This document shows positions 55,064 through 63,717 of a stretch of 64,000 nt of DNA, one piece after another; the stretch's first letter is position 1, and each line of letters begins with the position of its first letter. A program made the position numbers and the translations under genes. This DNA comes from Thermosynechococcus sp. GTDB lineage: Bacteria; Cyanobacteriota; Cyanobacteriia; Thermosynechococcales; Thermosynechococcaceae. Location of the stretch: NCBI RefSeq assembly GCF_025999095.1, contig NZ_AP024678.1, forward strand, positions 1,209,527 through 1,273,526. Reading direction: 5' to 3'. The notes under the pieces are model-generated. The model had not been told where the DNA came from. It ran no database searches and worked only from the letters and a program-made list of their open reading frames with translations.

Positions 55064-56236
55064 ATGCTAAATCCAGACCTTGCTACGATTGAACTAACCA
55101 AAGATGACTATGAACGCTATTCCCGCCATCTGATTTTGCCGGAGGTGGGTGTCGAGGGTCAAAAACGCCTCAAAGCTGCCAGCGTGCTTTGCATTGGCAC
55201 CGGTGGATTGGGATCACCGCTGCTACTGTATCTCGCTGCTGCGGGTATTGGCCGCCTTGGCATTGTAGATTTTGATGTTGTTGACAGTTCCAATTTGCAA
55301 CGGCAGATCATCCACGGTACCTCTTGGGTGGGCAAGCCCAAAATTGAATCGGCCAAGCACCGCATCCTTGAAATCAATCCCTACTGCCAAGTCGATCTGT
55401 ATGAAACCCGCCTCAGCGCCGCCAATGCCCTTGAGATAATGGCGGATTATGACATTGTCGTGGATGGCACCGATAACTTCCCCACCCGCTACTTGGTGAA
55501 CGATGCCTGTGTGCTTCTGAATAAGCCCAATGTCTATGGCTCCATCTTTCGCTTTGAAGGCCAGGCCACAGTCTTTAACTATGAAGGCGGCCCCAACTAC
55601 CGCGATCTGTATCCGGAACCCCCGCCGCCGGGTCTGGTACCCTCCTGTGCCGAAGGGGGTGTTTTGGGCATCCTACCGGGAATTATTGGGGTAATCCAAG
55701 CAACAGAGACCATCAAAATCATTCTTGGCAAGGGCACAACCCTCAGTGGTCGCCTGTTGCTCTTCAATGCCCTAGACATGAAATTCCGTGAACTCAAACT
55801 GCGTCCCAACCCCGAGCGACCAGTCATTGACAAGCTGATTGACTACGAAGAATTCTGTGGTATTCGCCAAGCCAAAGCTCAGGAGGCCGCCCAAATGGCA
55901 GACATTCCCGAAATGACAGTGCAAGAACTCAAAGCCTTGATGGACAGTGGCGCCCAAGATTACGTCCTTGTGGATGTGCGCAACCCCAATGAGTACGAAA
56001 TTGCCAGGATTCCCGGATCGGTCCTTGTTCCCCTATCGGAAATTGAAAATGGCCCGGGTGTGGAGAAAATCCGCAGTTTGGTGAATGGCCATCGCCTTTT
56101 GGTGCACTGCAAGATGGGGGGGCGCTCTGCCAAAGCCTTGGGCATCCTCAAACAAGCTGGCATTGAGGGAATCAATATCAAAGGGGGTATCAACGCTTGG
56201 AGTCAGGAAGTTGATCCCAGTGTACCCACCTACTAA
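55064..56236 (+). CDS. moeB: MoeB/ThiF-type adenylyltransferase with C-terminal rhodanese domain
   Basis: A 390-residue E1-like enzyme. The N-terminal domain (about 1-265) adenylates the Gly-Gly tail of MoaD or ThiS: SRHLILPEVGVEGQKRL near residues 20-36, the ATP-binding IGTGGLGSPLLLYLAAAG near 43-60, and DGTDNFPTRYLVND near 129-142. The rhodanese domain (about 285-385) has an active-site Cys in HCKMGGRSAK and would supply sulfur. In usual MoeB/ThiF proteins the zinc cysteines read CYRCLYP; here the segment reads NYRDLYP and the second pair has only one Cys (EEFCGI), so the zinc site is lost. The likely partner MoaD is encoded at 29.3 kb. ATG 55064 is preferred over the long frame from 54998. 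Confidence 0.9.
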   Translation: MLNPDLATIELTKDDYERYSRHLILPEVGVEGQKRLKAASVLCIGTGGLGSPLLLYLAAAGIGRLGIVDFDVVDSSNLQRQIIHGTSWVGKPKIESAKHRILEINPYCQVDLYETRLSAANALEIMADYDIVVDGTDNFPTRYLVNDACVLLNKPNVYGSIFRFEGQATVFNYEGGPNYRDLYPEPPPPGLVPSCAEGGVLGILPGIIGVIQATETIKIILGKGTTLSGRLLLFNALDMKFRELKLRPNPERPVIDKLIDYEEFCGIRQAKAQEAAQMADIPEMTVQELKALMDSGAQDYVLVDVRNPNEYEIARIPGSVLVPLSEIENGPGVEKIRSLVNGHRLLVHCKMGGRSAKALGILKQAGIEGINIKGGINAWSQEVDPSVPTY

Positions 56237-56398
56237 CCCAAGGGCAGGGGCAGGGCGGCGTAAGGGGATGTTGCAATACATGAACTTTCTTGAAGAGAAG
56301 CACGCTGTCTCTCGCGCGATCGCCCGCCCTTGCCTAGAATAACCACTTAGGTCTGTGCCTGTGCGCGGACATGACGGAATGCTAGGGAAATAAAAATC

Positions 56399-56866
56399 AT
56401 GGCAGAAGAACTGATTAAGCCATACAATGGCGATCCCTTTGTGGGTCACCTCTCAACACCCATTTCTGACTCTGGCCTCGTGAAGACGTTTATCGGCAAC
56501 CTACCCGCTTATCGTCAAGGCCTCTCCCCGATTCTGCGGGGCTTGGAAGTGGGTATGGCCCATGGTTACTTCCTGATTGGCCCTTGGGTCAAGCTGGGTC
56601 CCCTGCGGGACTCTGATGTAGCCAACCTCGGCGGCTTAATTTCGGGGATCGCCCTCATTTTAATTGCCACAGCTTGCTTAGCGGCCTATGGTCTGGTCAG
56701 TTTTCAAAAGGGTGGCAGTAGCAGCGATTCCCTGAAAAACGGTGAAGGTTGGAGTCAGTTTACGGCTGGCTTCTTTGTGGGTGCCATGGGGGGTGCCTTT
56801 GTTGCCTTTTTCCTCCTTGAAAACTTTGCTGTTGTTGATGGCATCATGACTGGCCTCTTTAACTAG
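56399..56866 (+). CDS. psaL: Photosystem I reaction centre subunit XI
   Basis: A 155-residue PsaL, the subunit at the threefold axis that holds the photosystem I trimer together. The N-terminal [22 protein letters not shown] (residues 5-26, partly lumen or stroma exposed) and [18 protein letters not shown] near 46-63 are conserved. Two hydrophobic helices follow (about 80-102 and 122-144). The sequence reads like the Thermosynechococcus PsaL I know. Start ATG 56399 has AGGGAA about 11 bases upstream. psaI begins 50 bases after the stop. A predicted -10 box (TAGAAT) sits at 56335-56340. Confidence 0.97.
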
Positions 56867-56916
56867 CGCCTTGGTCACACTTTGCTGTTGATTACCCAGA
56901 AGGAGAACCGCTGATT

Positions 56917-57033
56917 ATGATGGGATCTTATGCTGCATCCTTTTTGCCTTGGATTTTTATTCCCGTGGTCTGTTGGCTAATGCCCACGGTAGTGATGGGA
57001 CTGCTGTTTCTTTACATTGAAGGAGAAGCCTAA
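56917..57033 (+). CDS. psaI: Photosystem I reaction centre subunit VIII
   Basis: A 38-residue PsaI with a single transmembrane helix (residues about 10-34; [20 protein letters not shown]). It binds next to PsaL in the trimer contact region. The sequence MMGSYAASF...LFLYIEGEA agrees with that of Thermosynechococcus PsaI as I recall it. AGGAGA lies about 15 bases upstream of the ATG. It forms an operon with psaL, and a strong hairpin terminator follows at 57080-57113. Confidence 0.96.
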
Positions 57034-57079
57034 GCCGAGGACTAGCTTACCCAGATAAATACCCAGATACTAAATTGAG

Positions 57080-57113
57080 AACTGGTTGGGGAATGTCCTG
57101 GCCAGTTTTTTTT
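57080..57113 (+). terminator. Intrinsic terminator of psaL-psaI
   Basis: AACTGGTTGGG (57080-57090) pairs with CCTGGCCAGTT (57097-57107), eleven pairs including three G-U, around a six-base loop, and is followed by eight T from 57106. It stands 47 bases after psaI. Confidence 0.88.
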
Positions 57114-57143
57114 GCTAACCAGTTTTTGCTTGACTAGCTATCC

Positions 57144-57677
57144 TCAAGCCGCCGCACCACTGAGTCGTTTTTTCAGAGAATTCACCCGCCGTTGGGCGAT
57201 CGCGTTGTTGGGGTCGTATTTCAGCGTGTGCTGATAGGCCTCAAGGGCTGGCTGGGCGAGGTTCTTCTTCTCATAGGCGTGACCTAGGTTGTTGGCCGCA
57301 GTCACATACTCCGGTTGATTTTTGAGGGCTTCTTTGTACTGGCGAATCGCCAAGTCATACTGCTCTTGCATGAAGTAGGCATAGCCCAGGGCATTGTAGA
57401 TAGGGGCCACATAGGTCTCGCCTTCACTTTCAGCCGCTTTAAGGGCTTTTTGAAACAGGGGAATTGCCTGGCTAGCGAGTTTCTTGGTGAGGTAAATGCT
57501 GCCTAGCTCAAAGTATTCTTGGGCAGTGCCCGGTTCTTGCTTGAGTTTCCGTTGCAGGCGTGCCAAGCTAGACTCAATACGGCGGGTTTTAAGAATTTGT
57601 TTGACCACAAACCAAGCCGAGACGCCCAGTAGAATAATCAACACACTTAAATAAACAGCAGGTAAGGCATTCTCCAT
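57144..57677 (-). CDS. ycf37: TPR protein, Ycf37-like photosystem I assembly factor
   Basis: A 177-residue membrane-anchored tetratricopeptide protein. The N-terminal helix (ALPAVYLSVLIILLGVSAWFV, about residues 4-24) is followed by TPR units: GTAQEYFELGSIYLTKK near 49-65, IYNALGYAYFMQEQYDLAIR near 91-110, and TAANNLGHAYEKKNLAQPAL near 125-144. Size, anchor and repeats match Ycf37, which stabilises photosystem I in cyanobacteria, and its convergent psaL-psaI neighbours agree. Sequence alone cannot exclude another TPR protein. ATG 57677 (MENALP) is used; the longer frame from 57716 adds a basic tail that is not family-like. Confidence 0.78.
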   Translation of the reverse strand: MENALPAVYLSVLIILLGVSAWFVVKQILKTRRIESSLARLQRKLKQEPGTAQEYFELGSIYLTKKLASQAIPLFQKALKAAESEGETYVAPIYNALGYAYFMQEQYDLAIRQYKEALKNQPEYVTAANNLGHAYEKKNLAQPALEAYQHTLKYDPNNAIAQRRVNSLKKRLSGAAA

Positions 57678-57809
57678 GATCAGTTTTATCCTCAATCGAT
57701 TCCTTGCAAATTGCAAATTTCGACTCTATGCATTTATTCCTAGGTCTATGATAAACAGCGGTGACCCAGTTCCTCCTAGAAATCTTCCCATTGCCAGTTC
57801 GGGAGGACG

Positions 57810-59024
57810 TTAGGGATCTGTGGAAGTAGCTGCTTCCTCTGCGTTTTCTTTTGTGGGTGTTGCAGCCACAGGGGGAATGGGCACAAGCGTTGGCGGCGCA
57901 GCTTCAGTTTCCCTTAGGGAGGTGGCATGAAGAGCCAATAATTGCTGTTCCAGGGCTTGGCTTGAGGCCAGCAGGCGCCTGAGGATTTGAATTAAGCGCC
58001 GTAAATCGGACTGAAAGGATGAATCGCTGGTTAGTTTCAGGAGGTCATTGGTGAGTTTTTGGGCATTGATGAATGTGGCCCGCGCGGCATCTAAGGTTTG
58101 GGCGATCGACAGCATAACGACAGGACTACTTAGGGCCCCAGAGACTTTATTGAGATTGGCGGCTGCTTCGGCACCATTTTTAATTAGGGCATCCAAATTC
58201 GCTAGCAATTCCCCCTGCTCCAGTTGGTTCGTCAGGGGGCGCAGTGCTTTGAGTGTGGTTCTCAGCTCTCGGGCAGCACTGTCAATGTTGCGCAAAGTAG
58301 AGTTAATTGTGTTGCGGTTCACTTCAACGATTTCACTGATTTGGTTGGCTGCACGAGTAACTGCTTGCGAGGCCGTGCCAAAGTTCCGTAGTTCAACACG
58401 GGCTTCATTACTGAGGGCGTTGAAGCTATCGAGGGCAGTGGTGACCTTCGTCAGGGATTGATCGGCACGGTTAACAACGCGGGTTGCGCCCAAAATGAGG
58501 GTATTGGCGTTGTTGATAAGGCCTGATTCTGCAAGGGCAGTGGTAAAACGAGTTGCGGCTCGCACCAAGTCCTCTAAGCTAGCCGTGCGCACCCCGGTCA
58601 CGCGATCGCCATTACAGTAAACCACCTCTGGTTGGCACTTGGGGGCAAAGGCGGTGACACCCTCGGGAATCTCCGGTACCCGCTCCTTGGGGGTAAAGTC
58701 CAAGAAGGCCTGACCAATAAAGCCCGACTGGCGAATCTCCGGTACAGCACTCCGCGGAATCAACACATTATTGATGCGCACACTCACTTGGACAGCATTG
58801 GCATCAAAACCAATGGCCGTGACTCGTCCCACCTGGACACCCCGATAGCGCACCTGTGTTCCCACGGCTAGGCCTGGTGCTGTGTCCAATTCCACCTCAA
58901 GGGTGTAGCTATTGGCACCGGCAAGGTTGCCCCGCAACCAGAGGAGGCCGACCCCCAATGTCCCTAAGCCCGCAAGGATGACCAGGCCCACCAAACTTTC
59001 CTGCACACGCCGTGACTGCATCAT
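57810..59024 (-). CDS. MCE-family (MlaD-like) lipid-transport protein
   Basis: A 404-residue protein with an N-terminal membrane anchor (SLVGLVILAGLGTLGVGLLW, residues about 10-29) and one MCE domain (about 40-125: YTLEVELDTAPGLAVGTQVRYRG and VGRVTAIG). The rest, about 160-350, is a long helical region rich in Ala, Leu and Asn with coiled-coil-like spacing, and a Pro/Thr-rich C-tail. Proteins of this layout form ring channels that pass phospholipids between membranes (MlaD in bacteria, TGD2 in chloroplasts). No permease or ATPase of the Mla type is near. ATG 59024 (MM) starts; the second ATG is an alternative. The gene stands on the minus strand with the TPR gene downstream. Confidence 0.88.
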   Translation of the reverse strand: MMQSRRVQESLVGLVILAGLGTLGVGLLWLRGNLAGANSYTLEVELDTAPGLAVGTQVRYRGVQVGRVTAIGFDANAVQVSVRINNVLIPRSAVPEIRQSGFIGQAFLDFTPKERVPEIPEGVTAFAPKCQPEVVYCNGDRVTGVRTASLEDLVRAATRFTTALAESGLINNANTLILGATRVVNRADQSLTKVTTALDSFNALSNEARVELRNFGTASQAVTRAANQISEIVEVNRNTINSTLRNIDSAARELRTTLKALRPLTNQLEQGELLANLDALIKNGAEAAANLNKVSGALSSPVVMLSIAQTLDAARATFINAQKLTNDLLKLTSDSSFQSDLRRLIQILRRLLASSQALEQQLLALHATSLRETEAAPPTLVPIPPVAATPTKENAEEAATSTDP

Positions 59025-59065
59025 AGGGATAGATCACCGCAAAAAATTTTTGGAATCTATTGCAA

Positions 59066-60706
59066 CTATAGTTTACTCTGCAGGCCTTGAATCGCTGCTT
59101 TTTGCCAGTGTTCTCCCCAAATCAGGGTGTGCATTTGCCAGTTGGGATCGGGTTGGGGGTAGTCTTGGCGATAGTGACCACCGCGACTTTCCTCACGAAA
59201 GAGGGCACTTTTGAGAATTAAATAGGCAATATCCAAGAGATTGCGTAGCTCCCCCCATTCCCAAAGGGTGTCCTGCACGGCTTGATTGCTGAGGGTATAG
59301 TAGTAATTGGGGTCTAGTTCATGAAAGGCGATCGCCACGGGATGAGCCAGCAATTCTTGGCGCCATTCCTTCACTTGGGCAAGAGCAGCCATCAACGTGG
59401 GAGCATCGCGACAAATCCCCGCACTTTGCCACAGGAGTTCCCGCAACTCTTGGCGCCACTGACGAAAGCTCACTGGCTCAATTTCAAGGGATTTCTGGCC
59501 AACAGGGAACACCGCCAAGGGAAGGGGCTGAGGATCCAGATGGGCAAGTTGAGCTGAAAAGACAAAACATTCCAAAAGGGAGTTACTGGCTAGGCGATTG
59601 GCACCATGGACACCAGTACTAGCTACCTCGCCAACGGCATAGAGGCCGGGAAGGCTGGTTTTGGCCTGTAAATCGGTGACGACTCCCCCCATCCAGTAAT
59701 GGGCTGCCGGAGACACCGGAATCGGTTGCTGCTCAACATCAATGCCCCACTGCCGACAGACAGCGATGATTTTGGGAAAGCGGTGGGGCAGGCGATCACG
59801 GGGAATGGGTCGTAAGTCTAGCCAGACATGGGGGGCATGGGTGTGCTGAAGGTGACGGTAAATGGCACGACTGACAATATCCCGTGGGGCAAGCTCGCCA
59901 GCAGGATGGTAATCCGCCACAAAGCGATGACCTGTGTTGTCAATTAAATGCGCCCCTTCACCCCGTACTGCTTCACTGATGAGAAATCGCGGTGCCCCCT
60001 CGACGGCTAGGGCAGTGGGATGAAACTGAAAAAACTCGACATCGCGAATGTGGGCACCGGCTCGCCAGGCCATGGCTACGCCATCGCCGGTGCTGAGGGG
60101 AGGATTAGTAGTTTGGGCAAAAACTTGACCGCCACCCCCCGTAGCGAGAACGACCGCCCCCGAGCGCAGCCATTGCACTTGCCCCTGATGCAACAGACAC
60201 ACCCCACAGCATCGCCCCGACTCTAGCCACAGATCAAAGACAAAGCTATTGGGCAACAGCGTGATATGGGGTGCGGCAGTCACCTGTTTGAGGAGTGTGG
60301 TAATCAGGGCTTGCCCCGTGGCATCAGCGGCATGGAGAACGCGCGGACGGGAATGGGCAGCTTCGAGGGTCAGAGCGGGGCGATCGCCCGCACGATCAAA
60401 GGCAACCCCCATCGCCAGCAGGCGCTCCACCTGGGCTGGTGCCTGCTCAACCAAAAACTGGACACTCACTGGATCACAGAGACCAGCCCCCGCAGCCAGG
60501 GTATCTTGGGCATGGAGCAGGGGAGAATCCGTAGGATCAATGGCCGCAGCCATACCCCCCTGGGCCCAGCCACTGGCCGATTGCTGGAGATCGGTTTTTG
60601 TGATCAGGCCAACGCGATAGGTGGCAGGAAGGGCAAGGGCAGCACTGAGACCCGCAGCACCACTGCCAATGATTAAGACATCAAATCCAGAAGTTGCGGG
60701 AGTCAA
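59066..60706 (-). CDS. nadB: L-aspartate oxidase
   Basis: A 546-residue flavoenzyme, the first step of de novo NAD synthesis, oxidising L-aspartate to iminoaspartate. The FAD-binding IIGSGAAGLSAALALP is at residues 11-26, GWAQGGMAAAIDPTDSPLLH near 47-66, the substrate segment FFQFHPTALAVEGAPRFLISE near 225-245 and the APRD-type catalytic stretch LAPRDIVSRAIY near 276-287. The C-terminal SRGGHYRQDYP is shared with SdhA, but the N-terminal and active-site sequences separate the two. Length fits NadB. It is 47 bases downstream of psbU on the same strand, which is likely accidental. Confidence 0.95.
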   Translation of the reverse strand: MTPATSGFDVLIIGSGAAGLSAALALPATYRVGLITKTDLQQSASGWAQGGMAAAIDPTDSPLLHAQDTLAAGAGLCDPVSVQFLVEQAPAQVERLLAMGVAFDRAGDRPALTLEAAHSRPRVLHAADATGQALITTLLKQVTAAPHITLLPNSFVFDLWLESGRCCGVCLLHQGQVQWLRSGAVVLATGGGGQVFAQTTNPPLSTGDGVAMAWRAGAHIRDVEFFQFHPTALAVEGAPRFLISEAVRGEGAHLIDNTGHRFVADYHPAGELAPRDIVSRAIYRHLQHTHAPHVWLDLRPIPRDRLPHRFPKIIAVCRQWGIDVEQQPIPVSPAAHYWMGGVVTDLQAKTSLPGLYAVGEVASTGVHGANRLASNSLLECFVFSAQLAHLDPQPLPLAVFPVGQKSLEIEPVSFRQWRQELRELLWQSAGICRDAPTLMAALAQVKEWRQELLAHPVAIAFHELDPNYYYTLSNQAVQDTLWEWGELRNLLDIAYLILKSALFREESRGGHYRQDYPQPDPNWQMHTLIWGEHWQKAAIQGLQSKL

Positions 60707-60752
60707 CGCTAACCCAAGAGAATATTATCGCTAATATTGCTAACGAGGCTAA

Positions 60753-61157
60753 CTACTTGTATAGCCCATTATTGTAGCGATCGCCCCCCTCAACGAGAGC
60801 TGTTTCCACCTCTGTGACGGTAAAGTGATCCAAATTTTCCCGTAAAATTTGCTTTTGCCGCTCCGTCAGGCCGGGAATGTTGAGGACATCTTCAACAGAT
60901 TCGTACGGAGCATTTTTAACGATTAATTTAGCTAGGGTTGGGTATAGCCCCCGGTATTGAATAAAGGCGGCAATGTTGGTATTGTTGAGGTCAATTTTTT
61001 CACCATAGGCAGTACCCAGTTTCTCATCGACCACATTGACGAGTTCTTCCTCCGTGGATGCCGTTGCCGCCAAGGTTGGGGCACTCCAGTTGATCCAGCC
61101 CAACAGGCTAACGCTCACAAGGTAAGCCAGTGCTAGCCAGCGGCCTAAACGTTGCAT
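60753..61157 (-). CDS. psbU: Photosystem II extrinsic protein PsbU
   Basis: A 134-residue precursor of PsbU, the 12-kDa lumenal protein that stabilises the oxygen-evolving cluster on photosystem II. Residues about 1-30 are a lumen-targeting signal ([17 protein letters not shown] ... APTLAAT, with cleavage near AA/TAS). The mature part, beginning near [14 protein letters not shown], and the [17 protein letters not shown] and [12 protein letters not shown] segments match Thermosynechococcus PsbU as I know it. A helix-hairpin-helix-like fold is expected. Start ATG 61157 follows AAAGGA; the frame from 61175 adds six non-conserved residues. No hairpin terminator is visible after the stop. Confidence 0.97.
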   Translation of the reverse strand: MQRLGRWLALAYLVSVSLLGWINWSAPTLAATASTEEELVNVVDEKLGTAYGEKIDLNNTNIAAFIQYRGLYPTLAKLIVKNAPYESVEDVLNIPGLTERQKQILRENLDHFTVTEVETALVEGGDRYNNGLYK

Positions 61158-61403
61158 AATTCCTTTACCTCCCAAATCTCACAGGTCATTACAAAAACAG
61201 CGGTTCATTCAGAGTCAAAGCAAAGAGCTGACCACATCGCACAGCAAGCGCAGGCGGCAGTAGCCGATCACCAGCAGGATGACAGAGGAAACTGAGGCAT
61301 TACGCCTACAATAGACTGATGTCTAGGCTGCCCCCTACAGGTGATTCAATAATATCAGAAATATCAGAGGCAGGCCGTCCCTGCATCGCCTTTTTCAAGG
61401 TGT

Positions 61404-62573
61404 TTAATGTAGGGTGTCTGTGCTTTTGAGGGCTTGGGCAAGGAAGGAATGCAGGTCATCAAAGGTGCCTACATAGGCAGGCACAGGAGCTTCATAGCCC
61501 TTGAGATTCAGGACTTGCGGTCGAAATGGGACAGGGGTTGGGCAAGATTGCACAAGGTAGTGGTAGGTGGTTGCTCCCATGGCCAAATCAGCGGCAATGG
61601 TTTTGGTGGCACTCTCAAGGCGAAAAGCAGCATTAACGGTATCTCCCAAAGCGGTATAGTCTGGGCGATCGCCACTCCCTGTATTGCCCACCATTGCATA
61701 GCCTGTATTCAAGCCAGAACCAATGCGCAATGGCCACGGCAAGGGATATTGCTGGTGCAGTTCTCCCGTCATCCGCCGTAAATCTTCTAAGGCAGAGAGG
61801 GTATGGCAAATTTCTTGATAGCCAATCTCCTCGCTTTCGTGGATCCAAACCGCCATCACCGCATCCCCGATATACTTGTCGACCCAACTGCCGTATTGAC
61901 GGATAATCTCACCCGCGCGATGAAACCACGCGCCAATTAGTTCCGACAGCAGTTCCTCTTCGAGTTGTCGCGTCAGCTGCGTAAAGCCACGAATATCCAC
62001 GACCAAAACTGTCAATAGGCGGCGGACATGGAGAAGTGCTGTGGAGGAGCCTTCGGATTGCGGCAAAGACAAAGTGGCATTTTCGGCAAACAGGGGGGCA
62101 AAGGGTTCGTTAAAAAAATCCAGTTCTGTTTGGCCAAAGGTAATGCGATCGCCATTGTGCAGGGCAATGGGAATGCTGACGCGGCGACCATTGACAAACG
62201 TGCCATTGCGACTGCCAAGATCAATGAGATAAAATTCCCCCTGTCCCATGCGCTGAATCATGGCATGGTTCCGTGACATCCAGCGATCGCTGAGGACAAT
62301 GGAATTGTCTTCACTGCGGCCAATTGTCCAGCAATTCCCCCCTGTTAAGGGAAAATAACAAGCCGTGTCCTCACTCACCAGTGCCAGATGAGGTTCTGAG
62401 GGGGGTGGCGCTTCCGGATGAAGGACCTCAGGGACGCCGGGAATTTGGGAGAGGGTATGGCGCAGTTGATTAATAATTTGCTGCTGACGCAAAATAATTG
62501 CCACTAATTGTTGGGGAGGTAAGGTCTCTAGAATCTTTTGATCGGGCAAGTTGAACTTCAGGTCAGGATCCAT
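61404..62573 (-). CDS. FHA-domain class III adenylate/guanylate cyclase
   Basis: A 389-residue signalling protein. A short N-terminal helix (about 15-45) leads to an FHA domain (about 70-160; IGRSEDNSIVLSDRWMSRNHA and LGSRNGTFVNGRRV), which binds phospho-threonine peptides, and a class III cyclase (about 185-345). The two metal Asp are visible in VLVVDIRGFTQLT and YIGDAVMAVW, the Lys of DKYIGD can contact the base, and DYTALGDTVNAAFRLE is the transition-state loop. The Lys/Asp-type pattern is more often adenylate cyclase. FHA-cyclase fusions of this type are found in cyanobacteria, and phosphorylated partners would control cAMP production. Start ATG 62573 is followed upstream by a 14-base tandem repeat. 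Confidence 0.88.
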   Translation of the reverse strand: MDPDLKFNLPDQKILETLPPQQLVAIILRQQQIINQLRHTLSQIPGVPEVLHPEAPPPSEPHLALVSEDTACYFPLTGGNCWTIGRSEDNSIVLSDRWMSRNHAMIQRMGQGEFYLIDLGSRNGTFVNGRRVSIPIALHNGDRITFGQTELDFFNEPFAPLFAENATLSLPQSEGSSTALLHVRRLLTVLVVDIRGFTQLTRQLEEELLSELIGAWFHRAGEIIRQYGSWVDKYIGDAVMAVWIHESEEIGYQEICHTLSALEDLRRMTGELHQQYPLPWPLRIGSGLNTGYAMVGNTGSGDRPDYTALGDTVNAAFRLESATKTIAADLAMGATTYHYLVQSCPTPVPFRPQVLNLKGYEAPVPAYVGTFDDLHSFLAQALKSTDTLH

Positions 62574-62599
62574 GGGGGGCCAAATAGGAGAAGCACTTT

Positions 62600-62627
62600 A
62601 TCTATAGTTGAGAATCTATAGTTGAGA
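62600..62627. repeat. 14-bp tandem direct repeat upstream of the cyclase gene
   Basis: ATCTATAGTTGAGA is present twice without gap (62600-62613 and 62614-62627), 27 bases before the cyclase ATG. On the minus strand each copy offers TATAGA, a good -10 hexamer, so transcription could start at two points one and a half helical turns apart. This may be a tandem promoter or a slippage product. Confidence 0.8.
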
Positions 62628-62950
62628 AATCACAGTGGGTCGGTTATCCCCCCGGCCCTACCAACGCATAGGTGTTTCAAAGTAAAGTCCAACGAAAGTC
62701 TAACAATAGGTCCAGTCTAGCAAAGCAGCTTTGTCTCGCTCAATAGACGACATCTGCGCAGTAGCGTTAATCAACCATACATAGAGCGATCGCCAGGGGA
62801 AGTATTAGTCACTATTTGCCCTCGTAAAAATTATTAACCTTTCCCCTAGGGTTGGGTTGAAGCCCATCCGCTAAAATGATGGCAGCCTTGGGAGGGATTG
62901 CTCTCTCCGTAAATGCACTTTGACCTGTCTGCATTTGAGGACAACACTCC
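62628..62950. promoter_or_regulatory. Intergenic region upstream of psaF
   Basis: Together with the repeat this 377-base gap (62574-62950) carries no gene I can support. It includes a short hairpin-like CAAAGCAGCTTTG, a HIP1 GCGATCGC, and a plausible -10 box TAAAAT at 62872-62877 for psaF on the plus strand without a good -35 hexamer. An AGGA precedes the psaF ATG. Light-responsive control of psaF is known in cyanobacteria but no specific element is recognisable. Confidence 0.3.
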
Positions 62951-63445
62951 ATGCATCGATTGTTAGCCCTACTCCTGGTTTTGACCCTGTGGCTAGGTTT
63001 TACCCCCCTAGCTTCTGCTGACGTGGCAGGACTCGTTCCTTGCAAAGATTCCCCAGCCTTTCAAAAGCGGGCCGCTGCTGCCGTCAATACCACCGCTGAT
63101 CCCGCCTCCGGCCAAAAACGGTTTGAGCGCTACAGCCAAGCTCTCTGCGGCCAAGATGGTTTGCCCCACCTTGTTGTGGATGGTCGCCTCAGCCGCGCCG
63201 GTGATTTTCTCATTCCTAGTGTGCTCTTCCTGTACATTGCCGGCTGGATTGGCTGGGTGGGTCGCGCCTATTTGATTGCCGTGCGCAACAGCGGCGAAGC
63301 CAATGAAAAAGAAATCATTATTGATGTGCCCCTTGCCATCAAATGCATGCTCACGGGGTTTGCTTGGCCTTTGGCCGCCCTCAAGGAGCTGGCAGCGGGT
63401 GAACTCACCGCCAAAGACAATGAAATCACTGTTTCTCCTCGCTAA
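62951..63445 (+). CDS. psaF: Photosystem I reaction centre subunit III precursor
   Basis: A 164-residue PsaF. A lumen-targeting signal occupies about residues 1-23 ([20 protein letters not shown]), the mature protein starting [14 protein letters not shown]. This lumenal domain faces the plastocyanin/cytochrome c6 site, and a transmembrane helix ([20 protein letters not shown], about 89-108) follows. The two Cys (in VPCKDS and QALCGQ) are the conserved disulfide pair. The sequence is as expected for Thermosynechococcus. psaJ begins 37 bases after the stop. An AGGA precedes ATG 62951. Confidence 0.97.
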   Translation: MHRLLALLLVLTLWLGFTPLASADVAGLVPCKDSPAFQKRAAAAVNTTADPASGQKRFERYSQALCGQDGLPHLVVDGRLSRAGDFLIPSVLFLYIAGWIGWVGRAYLIAVRNSGEANEKEIIIDVPLAIKCMLTGFAWPLAALKELAAGELTAKDNEITVSPR

Positions 63446-63482
63446 CCTCACTGCCGTTGACTGTGATTAAGGACAACGTACC

Positions 63483-63608
63483 ATGAAACATTTTTTGACC
63501 TATCTTTCTACTGCGCCCGTGCTGGCCGCCATTTGGATGACGATTACCGCTGGGATTTTGATTGAGTTTAATCGCTTCTATCCCGACTTGCTCTTCCATC
63601 CCCTCTAA
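63483..63608 (+). CDS. psaJ: Photosystem I reaction centre subunit IX
   Basis: A 41-residue PsaJ with a single helix ([20 protein letters not shown], about residues 8-27), ending DLLFHPL. It binds near PsaF. The sequence agrees with that of Thermosynechococcus PsaJ as I recall it. AAGGA lies about ten bases upstream. psaF-psaJ form an operon whose end is marked by the hairpin at 63641-63673. Confidence 0.97.
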
Positions 63609-63640
63609 GTGAACCCTTAACTTTTGAACAAACTCGGTAC

Positions 63641-63673
63641 AAGGGTGGAACAGTGTTCTGCCCTTTTTTTTTT
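63641..63673 (+). terminator. Intrinsic terminator of psaF-psaJ
   Basis: AAGGGTGGAAC (63641-63651) pairs with GTTCTGCCCTT (63655-63665), eleven pairs including two G-U pairs, around a three-base loop AGT. A run of ten T (63664-63673) follows. It begins 33 bases after the psaJ stop. Confidence 0.9.
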
Positions 63674-63717
63674 GTTGCGATCGCGTAGCGCGCCGTAGGT
63701 GTTCGCACCCTAGAGGC

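Noticed and set aside
59066..60706. nadB as a second succinate dehydrogenase
   Set aside because: Shares the flavoprotein fold and the SRGGHYRQDYP tail with SdhA, but the N-terminal and active-site sequences are those of L-aspartate oxidase.
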